Origin: Eubacterium sp.
GTDB lineage: Bacteria; Bacillota; Clostridia; Oscillospirales; Acutalibacteraceae
Length of the DNA stretch: 64,000 nt
Assembly (NCBI GenBank): GCA_029258375.1
Contig: JARHZA010000001.1
Span: forward strand, 1,097,564-1,161,563
Direction of reading: 5' to 3'
Shown here: positions 43,182-51,786 of the stretch, piece after piece
How positions within the stretch are numbered: the first letter of the stretch is position 1
How the letters are laid out: each line of letters opens with the position of its first letter
Notes under the pieces: model-generated
Databases searched by the model: none
What the model was told of the DNA's origin: nothing
The model's input: the letters and a program-made list of their open reading frames with translations, nothing else
Translations under genes and position numbers: made by a program

Positions 43182-46148
43182 TTACACAAATGAACAATTC
43201 CAAACATCAACTGGATTATCTTGAAATACTTTCTTTAGTCTGATATGAACATCTTCTTTTGTTACACCTTTTTTTAATATAACCTGAAGAAAGCCTCCAC
43301 CACCTGCTCCGCAAACAAGTCTTCCATCAATAAGATCATCAATAGAAGCAAAAATTTGATCGATTAGAGTATTTGTACTTCCCTTATCTATTTTTTTACT
43401 TAATTCCCAATGTCTTTCTAATAACATTGCAAACTCATCTATATTTCCACGTTCTAGTTCAAACCTCATTAATGGCGCCATTCTTTGAATCTCGTTGAGT
43501 GCAAATAAACTATCTGGTTCGTTACCAAGATATCTACCAATTACTTCTCTTAATAAATTTCGTGCTAATCTTCTTTGTCCTGTATAAATTAAACAAAATC
43601 TTTCACTTAGTTCTTTTTTTGTTGTTTCACTTATCTCTACATGGTCAACTCTTAGTTTTTGATGAATTGTAGGACCACTTGTTGTATATTTAATACCACC
43701 TGTTACACCACCTACCTGATCTTGCCAACCACCGCCTGTTGACATAATCTGTTCCATAACAAGAACATGAGAATATAGATCATCATCGTTATATTTTATA
43801 TCCATAAAATCAAACATGGCTTTAACACAAGCAGCAGATAATATTGAAGAGGTACCTAAACCACTTCCTTTAGGTACATTTTTAACTTCTGAATGTAACT
43901 CAATTCCTCCGCCTAAACGATTAAGGATTTCAATAAGATTTCCACCCTCAAAAGGTATAATTCCACACGCAAGTAAACACGCTTTTTGCAATGCAAATGG
44001 ATCATTTGGATTTCCTGTATTTTGTAAAGGTTCAATTTCGTAGAATTCACCATGAACATCCATATCACGGCTATCAAATACAATTTTCTTTTCAGGAATT
44101 TTTAAAACAGTAACTTCAACAGGTAATTCACCATTTAGACTAATAGCCGCATTAATAACTGTTCCACCCAATTCACAACAAATTGGAGGTGTATCACTCC
44201 ATCCACCACCCCAATTGACACGAAGTGGAAGTTTTACAACACATTTATCAAGTTTAATTTTACATTTGTCATTATAGTTTAATTCTTTTATTGCCGCATT
44301 ACGTACAGTTTCAGAAATAGTTTGAAGGCAATCGGATATGTATTTATTTCCTTTAACTCCACCAAGTGCAACACCCAAATAATACTGCAATCTAATTTTT
44401 TCATGAAAATCATTTTTCTTAAAGCGATTTTCTAACCATTTTTCTTGGACTTTAGTAAGTGGATGATTAAATTGCAAATACCTAGCAGGTGTTTTTGAAT
44501 GAATCTCTTTTACAATTTCATCCATTTGAACAAGTTCAAGCATTTTTTTATTCCAATCAATTATTGCTCCTGCATCAGCATCGTTAAATGCAGAGCAAAG
44601 TGATTTTCTATTTGCATTCTTCCAAGAAAGTAAATCACCATTATTAGAGTGTAGCAAATTATAAACATTTAATGCAGCTTTTAATGATTCTTTACATGTT
44701 TCGCATTCTGGATACAATTTTGCATCCCACAATGTATGACTATCAGTAGCCCAAATATCTTTTTCATCTATATTAAGTTCACTAAAATATTCATTTAACT
44801 CTTTACCAAATATTTTGCTTTCTTTTGGATTATCATTAACATCATAAATTCTACATATGAACTTGCCATTTTTTTGTTTCAATCCATGTAACACTACATT
44901 ATCAGGGATAATTTCTTCATCAATATCAATATAAGAAAGCAAAACATTATTACCGATTTTTGCTCCACTATGAACATAAGAAACTTCTAAATAACATTTT
45001 TCACCAATTGTTGCATTTCGTGAAAGAATGCTATTATATCCGGCAGTTGATCCTAAGATACTACTGTTAACCTTTGAATTCCAGTCTAATAATTTATAAT
45101 CTTCAACATCACCAGTCATCAAAGACAATATTTCATTTGTTGTTCCAAAATGAATGAACTTTGCCGGCGCAAGACGCAATAACTTCATTCTATATGGACG
45201 TAAAGTTTCCCAAATTTTTGAACGTGCATCTCGAAGTTCTTCACAAAACTTACCTTCAGGAGTTTCAAGATAATAATTTTCTAAAGTAGAATCTTCTGCA
45301 AGTGGATATAAAAAATCACAATACAATGATAATCTAACCGTATCGTTTACATACTTATAATATTTTTCTTCTGTATCTATAAGTGAATATAGACTTTTAA
45401 TGATATCTGGTGCAAATATAATTGCACCTGTGTCTATATCAACGCAATTGTTTTCATTAACAGCACCCATTTTAGTTAATGTTTCAACTGTTTGCTTATG
45501 CATAAATTTTCGAACATTTCCGTTTTCGCCATTTAAAAAAACGCCATGATTTTTACCAATTTCAACATTTTCTTTGAATGAAATAGCACCTGCACCTTTT
45601 CCAGGAAAATCAATTTGAAGTGGATTAAATAATAAAAGAACATCACCTGACAACAAAACCATACCTTCAGTAATTCTTGAAGCAACTGATGACATTGCTA
45701 TTATAAATTCATCAAATAAAGTAGAAGACATTCCGTTTGGAAGCTTATGAGGAACAGGACTAAAAAGCTTACCAATAGCTGAATAATTAGGTACTCGTTT
45801 ACTATCACCACCTGAATGAATTACAAGTATTCTTAAATTATCAAAACTTCCTTTTCCTGTTAATCTTTTTTGTCTTTCAAATATATATTTAATAACTGAA
45901 AGAGTCGCTCCACCAGAACCTACTCTTCGTTCACCTTCATCAGGAATTACAGCAAAATGTGTTTTTTGAGGTAAGTATTCTTTTCGATGATTTAATTGCA
46001 TCCTATAGCCTTCTGCTTGATTTTCGTTTGAAGCAGTTAAGATAACATAATCCCAAACCGGAAAATTTTCCATATTTAATGAGCGGTTATAATCATCCCA
46101 AGTATCTTGATAAGATTGAGATAAAAAAAGTGATGTTAAGTTCTTCAT
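43182..46148 (-). CDS. fkp: Bifunctional L-fucokinase / fucose-1-phosphate guanylyltransferase
   Basis: 988 residues, near the 949 of the Bacteroides Fkp. The N-terminal ~600 residues form the pyrophosphorylase: RRVGSGGATLSVIKYIF (nucleotide loop, about residue 72), LVIHSGGDSKRVPNYSAIGK and a beta-helix tail (GSTAGYNSILSRNATIGEK). The C-terminal ~370 residues are a GHMP kinase: RVNWGGGWSDTPPICCELGG (about residue 640), PKGSGLGTSSILSAACVKAM and VCGAGGGGFLQVIL. It should phosphorylate free fucose and form GDP-fucose for fucosyltransferases. It opens the polysaccharide locus behind a GGAGA ribosome site. A related heptose or arabinose substrate cannot be ruled out. Confidence 0.88.
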   Translation of the reverse strand: MKNLTSLFLSQSYQDTWDDYNRSLNMENFPVWDYVILTASNENQAEGYRMQLNHRKEYLPQKTHFAVIPDEGERRVGSGGATLSVIKYIFERQKRLTGKGSFDNLRILVIHSGGDSKRVPNYSAIGKLFSPVPHKLPNGMSSTLFDEFIIAMSSVASRITEGMVLLSGDVLLLFNPLQIDFPGKGAGAISFKENVEIGKNHGVFLNGENGNVRKFMHKQTVETLTKMGAVNENNCVDIDTGAIIFAPDIIKSLYSLIDTEEKYYKYVNDTVRLSLYCDFLYPLAEDSTLENYYLETPEGKFCEELRDARSKIWETLRPYRMKLLRLAPAKFIHFGTTNEILSLMTGDVEDYKLLDWNSKVNSSILGSTAGYNSILSRNATIGEKCYLEVSYVHSGAKIGNNVLLSYIDIDEEIIPDNVVLHGLKQKNGKFICRIYDVNDNPKESKIFGKELNEYFSELNIDEKDIWATDSHTLWDAKLYPECETCKESLKAALNVYNLLHSNNGDLLSWKNANRKSLCSAFNDADAGAIIDWNKKMLELVQMDEIVKEIHSKTPARYLQFNHPLTKVQEKWLENRFKKNDFHEKIRLQYYLGVALGGVKGNKYISDCLQTISETVRNAAIKELNYNDKCKIKLDKCVVKLPLRVNWGGGWSDTPPICCELGGTVINAAISLNGELPVEVTVLKIPEKKIVFDSRDMDVHGEFYEIEPLQNTGNPNDPFALQKACLLACGIIPFEGGNLIEILNRLGGGIELHSEVKNVPKGSGLGTSSILSAACVKAMFDFMDIKYNDDDLYSHVLVMEQIMSTGGGWQDQVGGVTGGIKYTTSGPTIHQKLRVDHVEISETTKKELSERFCLIYTGQRRLARNLLREVIGRYLGNEPDSLFALNEIQRMAPLMRFELERGNIDEFAMLLERHWELSKKIDKGSTNTLIDQIFASIDDLIDGRLVCGAGGGGFLQVILKKGVTKEDVHIRLKKVFQDNPVDVWNCSFV

Positions 46149-46601
46149 AACTATTCTCCAGTCTTTTTCAAATAATTATTCCACAAAAAATTATATAATC
46201 GTATAATTAAAACAAGATAAACAACAAATTAGATTAATAATTAAGATTTTGTAAAAATTCCTATACAAAATACCATAATTTAATATATAAAGTAAAAATA
46301 TATAACTTAAATATACACGCACGCTTATATCATAACATGTAAACGCTTTTTTTTCAACAAACAATTTAATGTTATTTGTATTATTTCGCTAAATTATTAT
46401 GTTTTTTTAGTGTATTTTCAACAACTTTCGTTTTAGTGGTAACAATATTGAATTGAATTATTCTTAATTCAAAGTAAAAAATTTTTTTAAACAAGCATGC
46501 CTAAAAAAAACAAATAAATAAAAAATTTTTATAAAAATCTTGTCACTTTTTGTTGGTTATAATACTCTTATATATGAAATCAAATTTCAAGGAGTATAAT
46601 A
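46149..46601. promoter_or_regulatory. Divergent regulatory region between the polysaccharide locus and the MBOAT operon
   Basis: 453 bases without a gene. It contains TGTAAACGCTTTTT at 46338-46351, which agrees with 12 of 14 bases of the CcpA cre consensus; an inverted repeat with arms TTGAATT (46448-46454) and AATTCAA (46466-46472); and minus-strand TATAAT elements near 46190 that could start the fkp transcript. No small gene or RNA family was recognised. Confidence 0.5.
46540..46568 (+). promoter_or_regulatory. Promoter candidate of the MBOAT-SGNH-sigma-antisigma operon
   Basis: TTGTCA (46540-46545) and TACTCT (46563-46568) with a 17-base spacer; a TATAAT at 46558 overlaps. No clear ECF-type AAC/CGTC pair was seen. 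A perfect inverted repeat (TGAAAT-CAA-ATTTCA, 46575-46589) follows immediately before AAGGAG. Confidence 0.45.
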
Positions 46602-48017
46602 ATGGTTTTTAGTAGTCTTGAGTTTATTTATATTTTTCTTCCTATCTTTTTGATATTTTATTATATATTTCCGAGTAAATATAGGAATGCTTTGCTTTTT
46701 CTTGGAAGCATAATTTTTTACTCTGTTGGTACTTTAGATCATCCCTTATACATTCTCCTAATGATCGCTTCAATTTTAATTAACTATGTTATTGCATTAG
46801 GATTAGAAAAAACTAAAAAATCAAGTAAATTTTTACTTACAATTGGTATAATTTATAATTTTGGTTGGTTATTTGTTTTTAAATACTCAGATTTTTTATT
46901 CACTGGAATAAACTCAGTAATAAAAGCATTTTTACCAAATCAAAACTTTTCAATTCCACTTTGGAACTTAATTTTACCAATTGGTATAAGTTTCTATACA
47001 TTTCAAATTGTGTCATACTTAGTTGATGTTTACAGAAAAACATGCCCTGCTGAACATTCAATCATAAATCTTGGAACATATATCTGTATGTTTCCTCAAC
47101 TAATTGCTGGACCAATCGTTACTTATAACTCAATTAGAAAACAACTTACAAAAAGAACATATTCTATTGATAAAGTAAAATCTGGTATAGAGTATTTTAT
47201 TTTAGGACTTGGCCTTAAAGTTCTTTTAGCGAATCCGCTTGGAAGTATATGGTCTGATGTTACAAACATTGGATTTGAAAGCATATCAACACCACTTGCT
47301 TGGATTGGAATAATTGCATTCTCTTTTCAAATATACTTAGACTTTTTCGGATATTCCTTAATGGCAATTGGACTTGGTCATTTGCTTGGTTTTGATTTAC
47401 CAGAAAACTTCAATCATCCATATATATCAAAAAGTATGACAGAATTTTGGAGAAGATGGCATATTACTCTTGGAAGTTGGTTTCGTGAGTATGTTTACTT
47501 TCCACTTGGTGGTAGCAAAGAAGGAATTTTGAAAACAATTAGAAATCTATTAATTGTTTGGATGTTTACCGGCTTGTGGCACGGAGCTCATTTGAACTTC
47601 CTTCTATGGGGATTTTTACTTTTTACTATTATCACTTTAGAAAAAATCTTCTTAAAGAAGCAACTTGATAAATACCCTATTATTGGGCATTTATATATGA
47701 TATTACTCATACCATTGAGTTGGGCTATTTTTGCAATAACAGACATAAATCAACTCGTTATATTCTTTGGAAGACTATTTCCATTCTTTAGTCAAACAGG
47801 TGAAATTATAAATCAATTAGACTACTTGAAATACTTACAAAACTTTGGCTGGTTGTTGATACTTGGACTTATATTTTCTACTAAACTCCCACTTAAAATA
47901 TATAATAAGATTAAAGATAAGCCACTTGGAATTATTTTACTAATTGCAATTTTTTGGGGAGCAACGTACTGTATGTACATAGGTCTTAATGACCCATTTT
48001 TATATTTTAGATTTTAA
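46602..48017 (+). CDS. MBOAT-family O-acyltransferase (AlgI/PatA-like)
   Basis: 471 residues with about 11 membrane helices. FIYIFLPIFLIFYYIFPSKY at the start, the FPQLIAGPIVTYNSI loop, TEFWRRWHITLGSWFREYVY-type motif and WHGAHLNFLLWG (the second His is the expected catalytic residue, about residue 330) are family hallmarks. Such proteins move acetyl groups from inside to outside the membrane. Paired with the SGNH protein that starts 12 bases downstream it resembles the AlgI-AlgX or PatA-PatB systems that O-acetylate polysaccharide or peptidoglycan. AAGGAG lies 9 bases before the ATG. Confidence 0.93.
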   Translation: MVFSSLEFIYIFLPIFLIFYYIFPSKYRNALLFLGSIIFYSVGTLDHPLYILLMIASILINYVIALGLEKTKKSSKFLLTIGIIYNFGWLFVFKYSDFLFTGINSVIKAFLPNQNFSIPLWNLILPIGISFYTFQIVSYLVDVYRKTCPAEHSIINLGTYICMFPQLIAGPIVTYNSIRKQLTKRTYSIDKVKSGIEYFILGLGLKVLLANPLGSIWSDVTNIGFESISTPLAWIGIIAFSFQIYLDFFGYSLMAIGLGHLLGFDLPENFNHPYISKSMTEFWRRWHITLGSWFREYVYFPLGGSKEGILKTIRNLLIVWMFTGLWHGAHLNFLLWGFLLFTIITLEKIFLKKQLDKYPIIGHLYMILLIPLSWAIFAITDINQLVIFFGRLFPFFSQTGEIINQLDYLKYLQNFGWLLILGLIFSTKLPLKIYNKIKDKPLGIILLIAIFWGATYCMYIGLNDPFLYFRF

Positions 48018-48029
48018 GGAAGTATATTT

Positions 48030-48911
48030 ATGAATAAAAAAGATTCTAAATCAATTGATTCTAAAACTATTGTGATAATTTTTATAATATGTTTTTTTAT
48101 AGCACTTCCGTTTGTTGTAAAGGGGTTTGCTGATAATTACGTAAAAGAAAACGAAGAAGAAGTTGAAGAAGAAATAACAACTTCTGTTGTAGAAACAACA
48201 ACTGAAAGCACAACGGTAACTACGACCGAATCAACAACAGAATCTACAACAAATAAACCAGAAACAACTAATTCAAAAAAAGAAACAACTAAGCAATCAA
48301 CAACTAAAAAAGGAAAACCTTCCTCTTCTAAATCAGATTTATCGTTTTTTGATGACGCTTTGTTTATTGGAGATTCAAGAACAGTAGGTTTATCTGAATA
48401 TGGTGGTTTAAATAATGCAACTTTCTTTTCTACTGTTGGAATGAGCGTATACAACATACATAAAACAACCGTTTCTATTCCTTCTGTTGGTAAAGTTCAT
48501 CTAAATGACTTGTTGAAAAAAAAGAACTATGGTAAAATATACGTCATGCTTGGCATAAACGAACTGGGGTATGATTTCAATAAAACAGTAAATAAATTTG
48601 GAGATTTAATAAAAGAAATTAAATCTCTACAACCTAATGCAATTATTATTATTGAAGCAAACCTTCACGTTACAAAAAGTAGATCTGATTCAGATAAAAC
48701 AATCAATAACAAAAATATAAATCGTTTCAACCAAGCAATAAAAAAGTTCTCTAATAATAAAGATATTTTTTATATTGATATAAATGAAGTTTTTGACGAT
48801 AAAAATGGCAACCTCCGTGCTGATTACACAAATGACAACACACATGTATTTGCTAAATATTACAAAAAGTGGGGCGAATGGCTAATTTCTAAATCCGTCA
48901 AATTCAAATAA
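48030..48911 (+). CDS. Membrane-anchored SGNH/GDSL-type esterase or acetyltransferase
   Basis: 293 residues. A signal anchor (about residues 13-32) is followed by a Thr/Ser/Glu-rich linker (about 38-100, with repeated TTTEST motifs) that probably spans the wall. The SGNH domain has block I IGDSRTVGL (Ser about 115), MLGINELGYD (block III) and NDNTHVFAKYY (Asp/His). Next to an MBOAT protein it is the likely extracellular transferase (PatB-like) that places acetyl on the glycan. The low-complexity Thr linker also explains the long Val/Ser-rich frame on the opposite strand, which is not a gene. Confidence 0.88.
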   Translation: MNKKDSKSIDSKTIVIIFIICFFIALPFVVKGFADNYVKENEEEVEEEITTSVVETTTESTTVTTTESTTESTTNKPETTNSKKETTKQSTTKKGKPSSSKSDLSFFDDALFIGDSRTVGLSEYGGLNNATFFSTVGMSVYNIHKTTVSIPSVGKVHLNDLLKKKNYGKIYVMLGINELGYDFNKTVNKFGDLIKEIKSLQPNAIIIIEANLHVTKSRSDSDKTINNKNINRFNQAIKKFSNNKDIFYIDINEVFDDKNGNLRADYTNDNTHVFAKYYKKWGEWLISKSVKFK

Positions 48912-48932
48912 CAGAAACGGAAAGAGAGTTGA

Positions 48933-49433
48933 TTGCATTTGAAAGATGATAAAGAATGGTTTTGTGATTCCATTCAGACTTATCAAAATAGTATGTACAC
49001 CTTAGCAATCGGAATTCTTAAAAATGAAGATGACGCACAAGATGTTATTCAAGAAACAATATTGAAAGCCTATTCAAACTTGGACTCATTAAGAAATAGA
49101 AACAAATTTAAACAATGGCTAATGCAAATTTTAGCAAACACGTCTTACGAATTAATTCGTAAAAGAAAACCTACATCAGATATCGATGACCAATGGGATT
49201 TGCAAGAACCGGAAAAAGGAATTGATATTTCAACAAAACTTACTCTTCGTGAAACAGTAGAATCTCTACCAGTAATTTATAGAACAGTAATCATTTTGTT
49301 TTACTATGAAAATATGTCTGTAAAAGAGATTGCCGTTATAACTAATACTCAACCTGTTACAGTTAGACAACAATTACTAAGAGCAAGAAAGCTTTTAAAA
49401 GAGCGATTGTCAAAGGAGATCTTAGAATTATGA
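48933..49433 (+). CDS. ECF-type RNA polymerase sigma factor (SigV-like by context)
   Basis: 166 residues. Region 2 (MYTLAIGILKNEDDAQDVIQ and ETILKAYSNLDSLRNRNKFK, about residues 23-65) and region 4 (LPVIYRTVIILFYYENMSVK, EIAVITNTQPVTVRQQLLRA) are intact and there is no other domain, as in ECF sigma factors. TTG start at 48933 after AAAGAGAG. Its stop overlaps the anti-sigma gene by 4 bases. The partner carries the RsiV-type C-terminal domain, so this is probably the sigma-V branch, which responds to lysozyme in Bacillus and Enterococcus. Confidence 0.93.
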   Translation: MHLKDDKEWFCDSIQTYQNSMYTLAIGILKNEDDAQDVIQETILKAYSNLDSLRNRNKFKQWLMQILANTSYELIRKRKPTSDIDDQWDLQEPEKGIDISTKLTLRETVESLPVIYRTVIILFYYENMSVKEIAVITNTQPVTVRQQLLRARKLLKERLSKEILEL

Positions 49434-50347
49434 TTTATTTTGATAAGAAAATAAAAAAATATGCAAATAATAACAAACCAGAAATACCAGAATCAGTTGC
49501 AAAAGCCATACAAAGCACTCTTGATTCTTTGCCTGAAAAAAATACAAATGCTGCGACTTTACATATAAGACAAAAAAATACACATTATCGTTCTGCTTTA
49601 GCAGTTGCTTGTTTTGCACTTGTATTTACATTTTTTGTTTTACCAAACCTAAACCCAAACATAGCTTATGCAATGGAAAAAATTCCTGTTTTAGGAAAAG
49701 TTGTTCATGTAATTACTATTAAAAATTACAAATATTCTGATCCATATCACGAATTGAACGTTGACGTTCCTTCAGTAAACATAAAAGACGAAGAAAATTC
49801 TAATAACGAAGAGGCAGAAAAATATATAAATGCAAGTGTAGAAGAACTTACTAATTCGCTTATGGATGAATTTTATAAAAACGTTGACGAATTAGGTGTT
49901 TCTCGTTTTTCATTAAACGTTGATTATAATGTTATTTCTAATAACGATAAGTGGTTTACACTTAGAATTTGCGTTTCTACAAGCACAGGCAGTGGCGACA
50001 CATATTACAAATTTTATCATATAGATAAAACAAGTGGACAAATAATTACACTTGGTGATATATTTGAAAATAACAATCAAAGTTTGAAAAAAATCAGCAA
50101 AGAAATTAAACGTCAAATGAAAAAACAAATGGCAGAAAATGAAAACGTTTCTTATTTTCTTGACGCTGAATTTGAAGAATGGGAATTTACAAACATTGAC
50201 AAAGATCAAAACTTTTATTTTGCAGATAATGGTAATTTAGTTATTGTATTTGATAAATATGAAGTTGCGCCTGGTTCAATGGGTACACCAGAGTTTGAAA
50301 TTAACAAATCTATATATGAAAATTATTTAAAACAAGAATACAAATAA
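49430..50347 (+). CDS. RsiV-like membrane anti-sigma factor (DUF4179-like plus DUF3298)
   Basis: 305 residues. A cytoplasmic N-terminus (1-54) that can bind the sigma factor precedes one membrane helix (about 55-72). Then follow a DUF4179-like segment (AMEKIPVLGKVVHVITIK) and a C-terminal DUF3298 domain (FYHIDKTSGQIITLGDIF; FYFADNGNLVIVFDKYEVAP). RsiV of B. subtilis binds lysozyme through this region and is cut first by signal peptidase. Here the sequence NIAYA-ME (Ala79-Tyr80-Ala81) just outside the helix is a fitting signal peptidase site. It overlaps the sigma gene by 4 bases and ends the operon. Confidence 0.88.
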   Translation: MIYFDKKIKKYANNNKPEIPESVAKAIQSTLDSLPEKNTNAATLHIRQKNTHYRSALAVACFALVFTFFVLPNLNPNIAYAMEKIPVLGKVVHVITIKNYKYSDPYHELNVDVPSVNIKDEENSNNEEAEKYINASVEELTNSLMDEFYKNVDELGVSRFSLNVDYNVISNNDKWFTLRICVSTSTGSGDTYYKFYHIDKTSGQIITLGDIFENNNQSLKKISKEIKRQMKKQMAENENVSYFLDAEFEEWEFTNIDKDQNFYFADNGNLVIVFDKYEVAPGSMGTPEFEINKSIYENYLKQEYK

Positions 50348-50457
50348 AAGCCTTTTTATTTGTGTTTAAGCAACGTTCTATTAAATATCTTTAGTAAATA
50401 ACAAGCTGAAATGTATCATAACGTATAAAATTGTAGATAATTATTTAATAAAAAAAC

Positions 50458-50490
50458 AAAAAAACTCCTGATATTTATCAGGAGTTTTTT
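50458..50490. terminator. Bidirectional intrinsic terminator
   Basis: ACTCCTGATA and TATCAGGAGT pair around TT, flanked by A and T runs, between the convergent anti-sigma and GH26 genes. Confidence 0.9.
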
Positions 50491-50492
50491 CA

Positions 50493-51656
50493 TTAACTAT
50501 AGATGTTAAGTTCATCAAGCGTTATTGAATTGCCATTATCATAAACTGCTTTTAATTCCTCTTTTGTACTACACATCTCACTATATTCCGGTGTTAGAAT
50601 TTTATTACCTTCTTTATCTTCTTCATACACACAAACAAATTCTCTGCACCAAGTACAAAATAGCAACCATTTTGCATTAGTCTCAAACATTTTATCAACA
50701 TTTGGAACAAAATCATTTTCAGACATTGCGATCATCTTATTTGATGAAGTTTTTATATTTTGATTGAATCTCTTTACATTTGACGAATCATTTAAATATG
50801 CTTTTCTATCCTTATTAAAATATGGATCATCTGCAACAATATCGCATTTATCATCGCCAACATACCATTTTGGATTTTGACCATTATAAACCCAAATTAG
50901 ATTATTTAAATTATGATAATTAGTCATTCTATCATACATAATATTCCACAGTTCCTTATAAGCATTTGGACCAGTTGCTCCCCACCAGAACCAACCACCT
51001 GCGGCTTCGTGAAGCGGTCTCCATAACACTGGAACACCTGCATCTTGTAGAATTTTTAACTGCTCAGCAATTGCATCAATATCTTTAATAAGACCTTTAT
51101 ATTGCTCAGAATCTTTGTTTTTAAGTGTTTTCTTTAAATTGAATTTAGTATTTTCAGTATAGAACGCTCTGCCCTTTCCATCAAAATTATCAACATTCCA
51201 GTGCCAACAAATTGTAACTATTCCACCGTTTTTGTGCCATTCAATTGCCTGTTCAATAGTAAAACATTTTGCATCATATTCTAAGCCTGAGACGTCAAGA
51301 CCAATAACTGCTGGATATTTCCCTGTTACACTATGCACTGCCTGCAACTCGTTAGATTTAAAAACCGTTGATGGACTATTTTCATCGCTTGGATTTACTC
51401 TATACTGTGGCAAGCTAAAATCATCATATTCATTAACATACTGACCAGTTAAAACTTTTTTACCATAAATACTTTTTAGATATTTCATGAGTTCTTTTGC
51501 TTCTTCGGTGGCATTATCATTTATCAAATCAGATGTTGCGACTGTATAATCAATTTTGTTAACAACTGGTTTTTGATTTAGTTTGCAAAAGACACCAATA
51601 AAAACTATTAAAAAAACAATAAAAATAGAAAACACAATTACAAATCTTTTTTTCAT
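50493..51656 (-). CDS. Membrane-anchored GH26 endo-beta-mannanase-type hydrolase
   Basis: 387 residues. N-terminal signal anchor (about residues 4-24) without lipobox, then a full GH26 barrel: KKVLTGQYVNEYDDF, VIGLDVSGLEYD, GGIVTICWHWNVDNF, LWRPLHEAAGGWFWWG (acid/base Glu) and MIAMSENDFVPNV (nucleophile Glu). The family mostly cleaves beta-1,4-mannan and also some beta-1,3-xylan or beta-glucan; the substrate here is not certain. Single gene, no carbohydrate-binding module or cell-wall signal. Confidence 0.9.
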   Translation of the reverse strand: MKKRFVIVFSIFIVFLIVFIGVFCKLNQKPVVNKIDYTVATSDLINDNATEEAKELMKYLKSIYGKKVLTGQYVNEYDDFSLPQYRVNPSDENSPSTVFKSNELQAVHSVTGKYPAVIGLDVSGLEYDAKCFTIEQAIEWHKNGGIVTICWHWNVDNFDGKGRAFYTENTKFNLKKTLKNKDSEQYKGLIKDIDAIAEQLKILQDAGVPVLWRPLHEAAGGWFWWGATGPNAYKELWNIMYDRMTNYHNLNNLIWVYNGQNPKWYVGDDKCDIVADDPYFNKDRKAYLNDSSNVKRFNQNIKTSSNKMIAMSENDFVPNVDKMFETNAKWLLFCTWCREFVCVYEEDKEGNKILTPEYSEMCSTKEELKAVYDNGNSITLDELNIYS

Positions 51657-51762
51657 TTTCTTTTCACCCTATCATTATTTTATAAATTTCAGCAAATAAT
51701 TTATACAATGTAATTGTATAGTATAATTTTTTTGTTGTCAATATTACAATTCTATAAAAAAT

Positions 51763-51786
51763 AAAGGCAGGTTAAACCTGCCTTTT
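51763..51786 (-). terminator. Terminator of brnQ
   Basis: AAAGGCAGGT and ACCTGCCTTT (loop TAA) form a perfect hairpin that overlaps the brnQ stop codon, followed on the minus strand by an A/T-rich tail. Confidence 0.75.

Noticed and set aside
48137-48457. 106-codon open frame on the minus strand rich in Val and Ser
   Set aside because: It is the complement of the Thr-rich linker of the SGNH protein, where low-complexity ACA/ACT codons suppress stops; no ribosome site.
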